From Paractinoplanes atraurantiacus (lineage in GTDB: Bacteria; Actinomycetota; Actinomycetes; Mycobacteriales; Micromonosporaceae): DNA of 64,000 bases. Of the stretch, positions 44,552 to 51,473 are shown piece after piece. Positions within the stretch are counted from its first letter, which is position 1; each line of letters opens with the position of its first letter. The position numbers and the translations under genes are program-made. The DNA lies in NCBI RefSeq assembly GCF_900215205.1, contig NZ_OBDY01000006.1, forward strand, positions 124,001-188,000. The letters are read 5' to 3'. The notes under the pieces were generated by a model. It ran no database searches, was not told the origin of the DNA, and was given only the letters and a program-made list of their open reading frames with translations.

Positions 44552-45246
44552 GCCGGGGCTCCCACTTCGACGGTGAGCGGCTTGCGGAAGCGCCGCAGGG
44601 CGTAGACGAGGTCGGGGCGGACCCGGGCGACCGTGGCGACGGTGGTGGCGGCGATGACGCCCTCACCGATGCCGATCAGGAGGTGGACGCCGGCCATGGT
44701 GCCGGAGACCCACGGCAGCGACAGCTCGGTGGTGCCACCGAGGGCGTACTCGAGAACGAAGCCCTGCGAGGCGATCACCACGGAGATGATCGAGGCGATC
44801 AGGGCGGTGGCGGCGAGGCCGGCCGGGGTCTTCGGCAGGAAGCGCAGCAGGACGACGACCAGCAGATATCCGGCGGCGGTGCCGAGCAGCGCCATGTTTG
44901 TGATGTTGAGGCCGATGGCGGTGAGGCCGCCGTCAGCGAAGAGCAGGCATTGCACGATCAGGACGGTGGAGACGCAGAGCGCGCCGACCCAGGGGCCGAC
45001 GAGGATCACCGCGAGGGTGCCGCCCAGCAGGTGGCCGGAGACGCCCGGCAGGACCTGGAAGTTCAGCATCTGCACGGCGAAGATGAACGCCGCCACTAGG
45101 CCGGCCATGGGGGCGAGCCGGTCGTCCAGGTCGGCTCGGGCCTTGCGGACGCAGAAAGCCAGCGCCACGACCGCGAAGACGGCGAAGATCGCTGACACCG
45201 GTCCGTTCACGATGCCGTTGGCTATGTGCATCGCCGTCGTGTCCAT
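44548..45246 (-). CDS. cbiM: ECF substrate-binding component (CbiM/NikM-type)
   Basis: 232 residues from ATG 45246 (GGAGG at 6-bp spacing). The family metal site needs Met-His at the N-terminus, and here MHIANGIVNGP appears after a 5-residue MDTTA leader. The other family His (TLAVILVGPW and HLLGGT region) is present. Six or seven membrane helices follow. It binds Co2+ or Ni2+ outside and passes it inward. It is first in the cbiMNQO run, all linked by 1- to 4-base overlaps. Confidence 0.9.
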   Translation of the reverse strand: MDTTAMHIANGIVNGPVSAIFAVFAVVALAFCVRKARADLDDRLAPMAGLVAAFIFAVQMLNFQVLPGVSGHLLGGTLAVILVGPWVGALCVSTVLIVQCLLFADGGLTAIGLNITNMALLGTAAGYLLVVVLLRFLPKTPAGLAATALIASIISVVIASQGFVLEYALGGTTELSLPWVSGTMAGVHLLIGIGEGVIAATTVATVARVRPDLVYALRRFRKPLTVEVGAPA

Positions 45247-45281
45247 GACGGGCCTCCTCTCAGAATGTCCCCGGAGTCCGC

Positions 45282-45321
45282 AGCATATTGGCGCAGAGAT
45301 GCTGTTGCAAAGAGTTGGCAA
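45282..45321 (-). promoter_or_regulatory. cbi promoter with Nur-like box
   Basis: On the minus strand TTGCAA (45310-45305) and TATGCT (45287-45282) are separated by 17 bp, a good sigma70-type promoter. The -35 lies in TTGCCAA-CTCT-TTGCAA (45321-45305), which resembles the nickel-responsive Nur box described in Streptomyces (TTGCAA half-sites). It fits repression of metal uptake by nickel. Confidence 0.55.
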
Positions 45322-45367
45322 CTAGACGTCAGTCTGAAGATCAAGTTAAGCGGGGGGTGCGAAGACG

Positions 45368-46372
45368 CTAGAAGAGGGAGAGCTGACCCGGCGTCGGATC
45401 GCGGCGCGCGGTCAGGCCACCACGGAAAACCCACGGCCTGACCTCGGGAATCGGGTCGGCGCCGTCCTCCACGACCGGGGGCGAGCCGCCGGTCAGGGCC
45501 CACAGCGAGGGGCCGAGATTGATGCCGCGCGTCCGCAATGCCTTTCTCATCACAGTCATGCTCAGGGGCAGGCGGGCCGAGGCCAGCGGCGGGATGGGCA
45601 GGTCGAGGCGCATCCTCATCAGCTCGCGGTTGCGGTCGACGATCTCGCGGGCCGCCGGGTCGGTGAAGTGCCTGGCGGCGTGGTCGCCCACGGCGTCGCG
45701 GACCAGGGCGGCGCCGGCCTCCCAGGCGGCCTCGACACTGCCGAACGCGGCCAGCAACTTCGCCGCGGTCGCCGCGCCGAAGCGGCGTACACCATGAAGG
45801 TTGTCGGAAGGGTCGCCGCGCAGCGCGGCGAAGTCGCGGTATTGCCAGGGATGCACGCCGTAGAGATCGGGCAGGCCCGAGGCCTCGACGAGAACGGCCT
45901 CGTCGAAACCGCCGTTGCGGACCCGCAGCACCGACGTGTGCTCGTCGAGCAGGGCGAACGCGTCGCGGTCGCTGGTCATCAGCACCGAGCGCCAGCCGTC
46001 GCGGCGGGCCGAGGCGGCGGCGCTGGCCAGCACGTCGTCGGCCTCCCAGGACTCGTGCACCACCGTGCAGACGCCGGCGTCGCGCAGCAGCGACGGCGCC
46101 TCCAGCAGCTGGGCCGTCAGGTCGGGCGCCTTGTCGGGGCGGTGAGCTTTGTACGCGGGGTAGGTGAGGCGCCGCGCCGACGAGGAAGGGCAGTCGAAAC
46201 CGACGATCAGGGCGTCGGGGCGCAGGTGGGCGGCGGCCCGGGCGAGATATCCGAAAAGCCCGCGCAAGGCCCAGATCGGCCGGCCGTCGGCGTCGACCCA
46301 GCCGTCACCGGCGCCGGCATGGTAGGCCCGGTGCAGGAGACTGTTCCCGTCGAGGACCAAAAGCAGCGGCAC
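45368..46372 (-). CDS. 5'-3' exonuclease (PolA exo/FEN-like) with clamp motif
   Basis: 334 residues from GTG 46372. It matches the N-terminal 5'-3' exonuclease domain of DNA polymerase I as a stand-alone protein: LLLVLDGNSLLHRAYH with the first Asp cluster, VGFDCPSSSARR, SWEADDVLAS, VLMTSDRDAFALL, and the helix-3-turn-helix LRGDPSDNLHGVRRFGAATA. These Asp residues bind two metal ions. The protein ends GQLSLF, whose QLSLF is a canonical beta-sliding-clamp-binding motif. It should remove 5' flaps or RNA primers next to the replication clamp. Confidence 0.88.
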   Translation of the reverse strand: MPLLLVLDGNSLLHRAYHAGAGDGWVDADGRPIWALRGLFGYLARAAAHLRPDALIVGFDCPSSSARRLTYPAYKAHRPDKAPDLTAQLLEAPSLLRDAGVCTVVHESWEADDVLASAAASARRDGWRSVLMTSDRDAFALLDEHTSVLRVRNGGFDEAVLVEASGLPDLYGVHPWQYRDFAALRGDPSDNLHGVRRFGAATAAKLLAAFGSVEAAWEAGAALVRDAVGDHAARHFTDPAAREIVDRNRELMRMRLDLPIPPLASARLPLSMTVMRKALRTRGINLGPSLWALTGGSPPVVEDGADPIPEVRPWVFRGGLTARRDPTPGQLSLF

Positions 46373-46439
46373 CTCAAAGAGGGTACGCGGGCCCGCCGGA
46401 ACCATCACTCCCCTGATGGCCCCGGCGGGGGACTGGGCG

Positions 46440-47459
46440 TCAGGCCGGCGGGGGAGCCACGCTCTCCCGGGCGACCAGGGACGGTGCGATGGTGCGCCGC
46501 GCGGCGTCGGCGGTGGCCTCCTCGTCGATCTGGGCGAGCAGGAGCTCCAGGGTCGCCGTCGCCGCGGCGTCGAAGTCGGGCCGCACGGTGGTCAGCGGCG
46601 GGGTGAAGTACTCGGCCTCGGGGACGTCGTCGAAGCCGACGATGCTCACGTCCTCGGGCACGCGCCGGCCGTGCTCGTTGAGCGCGCGCAGCAGGCCGAG
46701 CGCGATGTGGTCGTTGGCGGTGAAGATCGCGGTCGCCTCGGGCAGGCGGGCGAGCAACTGGCCGTTGCGATATCCGGAGGCCGCGCCCCAGTCGCCGGTC
46801 AGCAGCGGCGGGATCTCACGGCCGGCGTCGCGCAGCGCCGACTCCCAGCCGCGCACCCGGCCGGCCGCGTCGAACCAGTCGGACGGGCCGGAGATGTGCC
46901 AGACCGTCTCGTGGCCGGCCGCCAGCAGATGTTCGGTGGCCGCCCGCGCGCCGGCCACCTGATCGACCGTGACCAGGGTGCTGGTGCGCTCCGGGTCGCC
47001 GTCGATGGTGACCAGCGGCACGTCCTCCGGCAGCTGGGCCAGGGCCGGGCCGGCGCTCGCCACGGGGGCGATCACCACGAGCCCGGCCACCCGCTGATCG
47101 AGGTGGCGCTCGACGGCGTCGGCGATGGAGCGCTCGTCGAGGTTGCGGACGCTACCCACGTTCACCGCGAAACCGGTCGCCAGAGCGGCCTCCTCGAACG
47201 CGGTGAGCATCATCGCCGGCCCGTACAGGGCCGTGTTCTGGGTGACCACGCCGATCACCTTGGAGGTGCCGGTGACCAGGGCGCGCGCCGCCCGGTCGGG
47301 CCGATAGCCGAGTTCGGCGATGGCGGCCTGCACCTTGAGACGGGTCTGCTCGCTCACGTTCCGGTGCTCGTTGAGCACCCGTGAGACTGTCTGATGGGAG
47401 ACCCCCGCCAGCCGGGCCACGTCCATCATGCCCGGCGGTCGTCCGCGCTTCACGCTCAC
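46440..47459 (-). CDS. LacI family repressor
   Basis: 339 residues. HTH MMDVARLAGVSHQTVSRVLN (about 11-30) and hinge ALVTGTSKVIGVV, then a periplasmic-binding-like sugar domain (GPAMMLTAFEEAALATGF, IFTANDHIALGLLRAL, VSIVGFDDVPEAEYF). It is closely similar in sequence to the LacI gene at 47924-48943, so the pair is a probable duplication. The ligand may be arabinose or a related sugar, by context only. Confidence 0.88.
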   Translation of the reverse strand: MSVKRGRPPGMMDVARLAGVSHQTVSRVLNEHRNVSEQTRLKVQAAIAELGYRPDRAARALVTGTSKVIGVVTQNTALYGPAMMLTAFEEAALATGFAVNVGSVRNLDERSIADAVERHLDQRVAGLVVIAPVASAGPALAQLPEDVPLVTIDGDPERTSTLVTVDQVAGARAATEHLLAAGHETVWHISGPSDWFDAAGRVRGWESALRDAGREIPPLLTGDWGAASGYRNGQLLARLPEATAIFTANDHIALGLLRALNEHGRRVPEDVSIVGFDDVPEAEYFTPPLTTVRPDFDAAATATLELLLAQIDEEATADAARRTIAPSLVARESVAPPPA

Positions 47460-47480
47460 CCGGGGCAGGATATCGCCTCA

Positions 47481-47927
47481 TCACAGCCCTCCCGCGAGCA
47501 GCTGATACACCGTCGCGGTTTTGTCGATCGCCGGTGGCCTCGTCGATCGTTTCCGGTGGGTCGGCAGGGCGGTCGCGGTGGTCCACGGGCGGGGCAGATC
47601 GGCCGGCGCCCGCAGGCGCAGAAGCGGCTTGCGCAGCGTCTGAAGCCCGGCCGCCCACATCCTGGCCGGGGAGAAGTCGTGCATCCAGGCGATCACGCCG
47701 GCGCAGCGGTCGTCGGTGTTCGCGGCCACCATCGTGGCGGTGATGGCGGCGGCGTCGGTCAGCACCGGGCGCCACACGATCGGCAGGGGCACGTCGCCGG
47801 AGCTGTCGAGCTCGGCCACCACCTGCTGCGACTGCGCGGCGACCCGGGCCAGAGCGTCCTCGCCGTGCTCGTCCTGACTACCGGTGAGGAACCAGATCTC
47901 ACGGGTGCCCTCGGGCTCGACCGTCAC
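47481..47927 (-). pseudogene. Truncated L-arabinose isomerase (araA)
   Basis: 148 codons, GTG at 47927 overlapping the stop of the upstream LacI gene (GTGA). REIWFLTGSQDEHGEDALAR, then PVLTDAAAITATMVAANTDD and GVIAWMHDFSPARMWAAGL are the N-terminal domain of AraA. After RKPLLRLRAPADLPRPW the sequence departs from the family and ends KTATVYQLLAGGL. The catalytic Glu and His residues of AraA lie far beyond this point, so the product cannot be an active isomerase. Full-length AraA is about 500 residues. Confidence 0.8.
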
Positions 47928-48943
47928 GACCCGCTCCGATCCGGCGGGCGGGCCACCGTGTCCCGGTCGACCAGGGCGGGCTCGACCAGGGCGGAGGTCT
48001 CCGTCCGGGAGCCGGCGACGAGCTGGTCGAGCAGCAGCCGGAGCGCCTGACGGCCGACGTCGGCGAACTCCTGCCGGACCGTGGTCAGGGCCGGGTGGAA
48101 ATAGGCGGCCTCCGGCACGTCGTCGAAGCCGATCAGGCTGACGTCCTGGGGCACGCGGCGGCCCTGCTCGGCCAGCGCCCGCATCACGCCGAGCGCCACG
48201 TGGTCGTTGGCCGCGAAGACGGCGGTGCAGTCGGGGATGCGGGCCAGCATGCGGCCGCACTGATAACCCGACGCGGCCGACCAGCCGGCACGCAGCATCG
48301 GGGGAGCCTGGGCGCCGGCCTCGGCCAGCGCGGACCGCCATCCGGCCTCGCGGGCGCGGCTGCCGTGCCACTGCTCCGGGCCGGCGACGTGCCAGACGGT
48401 GCGGTGGCCGTGCTTCAGCAGGTGCTCGGTGGCGAGCCGGCCGCCCGCGAACTGATCGACGGAGACGTTGGTGACGTTCCACTCGGGCAGGCCGTCGACG
48501 GTCACGATCGGGACGCCGGGCGGGACGAGGCGCATGGCCTCGGCGGCGGCGTCGACCGGGGCGATGAAGACCAGGCCGGCCGCGCCCTGCTGGACGAGCC
48601 GCTCCACGATCCGGCGGGACGCCGCGGTGGCGTCGTAGCCGGCGACGTGGCCGACGGTGAGGGACAGGTCGGCGCCGAGCGCGGCCTCGCCTATGGCCTG
48701 AACCATGCTCGACGGGCCGTAGAGAGTCGTATTCTGGGCGACCACGCCGACCACGTTGGACCGGCCGGTGGCCAGCACCCGGGCCGACAGGTTGCGGCGG
48801 TAGCCGAGCTCGGCGATGGCGGCGAGCACCCGCGTGCGGGTCGTGGGTGAGACGTGTGGGTGGCCATTGAGCACACGCGACACCGTCTGATGGGACACGC
48901 CCGCGCGGGCGGCCACATCGGACATCACGGGGCGGCGGCTCAT
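47924..48943 (-). CDS. LacI family repressor (arabinose-type context)
   Basis: 339 residues. HTH SDVAARAGVSHQTVSRVLNG (about 8-27), then ligand domain with VFAANDHVALGVMRAL and VSLIGFDDVPEAAYFHPAL. Its stop overlaps the start of the araA fragment, so it was probably the regulator of an arabinose operon in an ancestor. A partial palindrome at 49012-49027, upstream of its start, may be its own operator. Confidence 0.88.
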   Translation of the reverse strand: MSRRPVMSDVAARAGVSHQTVSRVLNGHPHVSPTTRTRVLAAIAELGYRRNLSARVLATGRSNVVGVVAQNTTLYGPSSMVQAIGEAALGADLSLTVGHVAGYDATAASRRIVERLVQQGAAGLVFIAPVDAAAEAMRLVPPGVPIVTVDGLPEWNVTNVSVDQFAGGRLATEHLLKHGHRTVWHVAGPEQWHGSRAREAGWRSALAEAGAQAPPMLRAGWSAASGYQCGRMLARIPDCTAVFAANDHVALGVMRALAEQGRRVPQDVSLIGFDDVPEAAYFHPALTTVRQEFADVGRQALRLLLDQLVAGSRTETSALVEPALVDRDTVARPPDRSGS

Positions 48944-49289
48944 GCGCCGTCCGTGCCGGAGTCCGGCTGTGACTTCATCAGAGGTCGTCCTTTACCCCGC
49001 GGGCCGCTGAAATGTGAACGCAAACATGCGGGGTGGGTGTACGCGCTGTCAAGGGTCCATTACATGCCCGTTACCTGTTCGTGACATTGGTGACCATGCG
49101 CGATGACAAGGTTAAACAGTGATCTTGACAGGGCTTGTAGCGGTGCCGGATCGTGTCCTTCGTGTATCGAGGGTGTTTCACCTGGACTGCCGTTGTTGGC
49201 GGGCGGTGTCACGTTGTCGGGAAGGCAGTGTGAACGCTCTCAGGGCTGCAGCGAAAGCGCGGCGGCGAAAGCGCGGCGGTGAAGGCGTT
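48944..49289. other. Gap between LacI gene and hypothetical gene
   Basis: This 346-bp stretch holds the possible LacI operator at 49012-49027. A TTGACA at 49132-49137 has no clear -10 partner at proper spacing. The plus-strand frame of the next gene is open from 49119, but the stretch before 49290 is Arg/Cys-rich and not protein-like. No RNA gene or hairpin stands out. Confidence 0.5.
49012..49027. promoter_or_regulatory. Possible LacI operator
   Basis: ATGTGAAC-GCAAACAT is an imperfect palindrome (outer ATGT/ACAT and the centre match) 69 bp upstream of the LacI start at 48943. It resembles LacI-type arabinose operators such as TGTTAGCGCTAACA. Confidence 0.4.
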
Positions 49290-49730
49290 GTGAGCGACGA
49301 GCTGGTGGGTCTCTGGGAGAGTGGGCCCTACGAGTACGGCTCGATGGAGGCCAGCTGTGTCGGCTTCCGAGCGGACGGCTCGGGCTGGTCCGTCTGGGAG
49401 AACGCCGGCGGGGCCGCGCTGACGATGCTCCGGTGGAGCCGTCTCGGCCCGCAGGTGATCCAAGTCGTCGAGGTGGAGACCTTCTTCGGCACGTGGGCAC
49501 CCGGCACCCGGCGGTTGATTCTCGACGAATCGGGCGACGACCACGAGGAACCGGCCGGGGGTGGCGGTGACGTCATCGAGCTGCGGTACGAGATCGTCGA
49601 GGACGTCCCGCCGCTGGCCGACGGTCCGATGGTGGTGCTGAAGCTGGCCGAGCCCTACGAGGGAATCGCGACCTACGCTCTGTCCACTCGTGACATCGAT
49701 TCGGTCGATGTGCCCGCGGTGGTCGTCTGA
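49290..49730 (+). CDS. Conserved hypothetical protein (lipocalin-like length)
   Basis: 146 residues from GTG 49290 (VSDELVGLWESGPYEYGSME). An earlier in-frame ATG at 49119 would add 57 residues of unlikely composition. The pattern GLWESGP, GFRADGSGWSVWEN and LRWSRLGPQVIQVVE suggests a small beta-barrel. No Cys pair or signal. The end overlaps the convergent membrane gene by 58 bp. Family not recognised. Confidence 0.65.
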   Translation: MSDELVGLWESGPYEYGSMEASCVGFRADGSGWSVWENAGGAALTMLRWSRLGPQVIQVVEVETFFGTWAPGTRRLILDESGDDHEEPAGGGGDVIELRYEIVEDVPPLADGPMVVLKLAEPYEGIATYALSTRDIDSVDVPAVVV

Positions 49731-50263
49731 GTGGATGGCGCGGGCCGGGCCAGCGGAAGGAACGCGATCAGGATCGTGGCGGCGGCGAACGGCAGAAGGT
49801 CCAGGTCGACGGGGATCGCGAGGAATCCGGCCAGGAACAGTGCAGGGCTCCACCAGGGAAGGCGGCGGGCGCCGGCGAGCAGGCCCATGAGGACGACGAC
49901 GCCGAGGCCGAACAGGGCCGGGCCGGTCGTCTCCAAAGCGTCCGGCAGCGGGACGCTCTCCCGGAAACTGTCGAACAGGTCGCCGATGATCACCCAGAGG
50001 AAGCAGCCCACCCCGAAGACCGCCGCCCCGGCGGCGGTCGACGCCACCGTCGACACGGCCCGGCCGGGCGCGGGCCGGCGCGCGACGACGAGCCCGCGCA
50101 TCTGGACGGCCAGGACAGCGAACAGAACCATCGCGGCGAAGAAGGCGACATGGCCGACGTCCCAGGCGGGCCCGTTGCCGCGGTCACCGTCCCATCCGTC
50201 CACCCACCGCAGCAGGCCGTAGCAGAGCATCAGCAGGGGCGCGACGACCGCCATCAATCTCAT
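49673..50263 (-). CDS. Multi-pass membrane protein
   Basis: 196 residues from ATG 50263. Five hydrophobic segments are evident (RLMAVVAPLLMLCYGLLRWV; VGHVAFFAAMVLFAVLAVQM; AAVFGVGCFLWVIIGDLF; ALFGLGVVVLMGLLAG; ALFLAGFLAIPVDLDLLPFA). Loops are short. The first helix contains no cleavable signal. No family is recognised; it could be a small transport or signalling accessory protein. Confidence 0.7.
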   Translation of the reverse strand: MRLMAVVAPLLMLCYGLLRWVDGWDGDRGNGPAWDVGHVAFFAAMVLFAVLAVQMRGLVVARRPAPGRAVSTVASTAAGAAVFGVGCFLWVIIGDLFDSFRESVPLPDALETTGPALFGLGVVVLMGLLAGARRLPWWSPALFLAGFLAIPVDLDLLPFAAATILIAFLPLARPAPSTQTTTAGTSTESMSRVDRA

Positions 50264-50440
50264 GGACGGAGCGTAGGAATCAGGTGCCGCCACCCGAAAT
50301 CGGTGGTAACCCGGCCTCACCCCCTAAGGGAGCGAACCAGCGTCCAGCGCGCATGGCGGCCGGTAGGGAGGACAGGGACAGGGAAATGGCACGGACGGCC
50401 GGCGGGGTTGCCGCCGGCCGTCCGCGGTGTGGGAGTTGGG

Positions 50441-51304
50441 TCAGGAGAGCGGGCAGGTGCTGCGGTATTCCTCGATCGACAGGCCGCTCGGGCCGGGGCA
50501 GATGAACTGGTCGTAGCGGGTGTCGTTGTCGACGAAGCGCTTCAGCCAGGAGACCGCGAGCCGGGCGGTCGGCGTGTTCACCGACTGCGGGAAGAAGTGG
50601 CTGGCGTTGTTGAGCTCCAGGTACGCCTTCTCGGTGCTGGAGTTGAGGCTGCTGTAGAACAGCTCGGAGTGCGTGGCGACGGGAGCGATCGAGTCGGACT
50701 CGCCGCCGACGATCAGGGTCGGGACACGGTTGCCCGACCACGACTTGGTGAGATTCCATGGGGCGAGCGGGACGGCCGCCTGAAGCGACGGCCGGTCGCG
50801 GGCTGCCTCGAGGCTTCCGCCGCCGCCCATCGAATGGCCGGCGACGGCGAGTCGCGACGAGTCGATGCGGGAGCGCACCGAACTCGACCGGGTGAGGTAG
50901 TCGAGGGCGGCCAGGAGCTGGTCGCCGCGCTGGCCGGGCTGGTCGAGCAGGGTGTTGGTCTCGATGCCGATCACCACGAAGCCGTGCGACGCGATGCGCG
51001 GGCCGAGCCAGGACAGGCTGGACCAGGTGGCGGTGTAGCCGGGCGAGATCGCGACGGCGCCGAAGGTGCCGTCGCTGGTGGTGGTCGGGTAGTAGATGAC
51101 GCCGCCGCCGAAACCGGAGACGAGCGAAGAGACGTTCTCGGTGGAGACCGAGTACGGGCCGCGGCTGGCGTCCAGCGCCGCGAGCGTCGGGTTCGGGCCG
51201 CGCTCGTACGGGTTGTCGGCGGCCCGAGCCGGCGAGACGCCGACCGTGACGGAGAGAGCCACGGCGGCGACCGCGGCGGCGAAAACCTTACGAAGGTGGT
51301 GCAC
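50441..51304 (-). CDS. Secreted cutinase/PET-hydrolase-type polyesterase
   Basis: 287 residues with a signal peptide ([20 protein letters not shown], cut near ARA). The mature enzyme is a type I polyester hydrolase like LCC and TfCut2: oxyanion-hole Tyr90 in [15 protein letters not shown], nucleophile Ser158 in GHSMGG, Trp183 in LAPWNL, Asp204 in GGESDSIAP and His236 in NNASHFFP, with the C-terminal disulfide pair Cys269/Cys284. Natural substrates are cutin and related esters; several relatives hydrolyse PET and other polyesters. It is transcribed alone. Confidence 0.92.
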   Translation of the reverse strand: MHHLRKVFAAAVAAVALSVTVGVSPARAADNPYERGPNPTLAALDASRGPYSVSTENVSSLVSGFGGGVIYYPTTTSDGTFGAVAISPGYTATWSSLSWLGPRIASHGFVVIGIETNTLLDQPGQRGDQLLAALDYLTRSSSVRSRIDSSRLAVAGHSMGGGGSLEAARDRPSLQAAVPLAPWNLTKSWSGNRVPTLIVGGESDSIAPVATHSELFYSSLNSSTEKAYLELNNASHFFPQSVNTPTARLAVSWLKRFVDNDTRYDQFICPGPSGLSIEEYRSTCPLS

Positions 51305-51473
51305 CGGACACGCTCCTCGGGGGTAGGAGATTGATGGCGGTCAGTTTTTGCCGCTCCGGGCCGGTCGCACATCGGCGAAATCACCGGTGTTCGCAACCGC
51401 CCGTTAACGAGCGCGAAATTTCATCAACCGAAAAGGCCTTCCCCGCCGCCGCGCGGATCGACAGACTCGCGGC

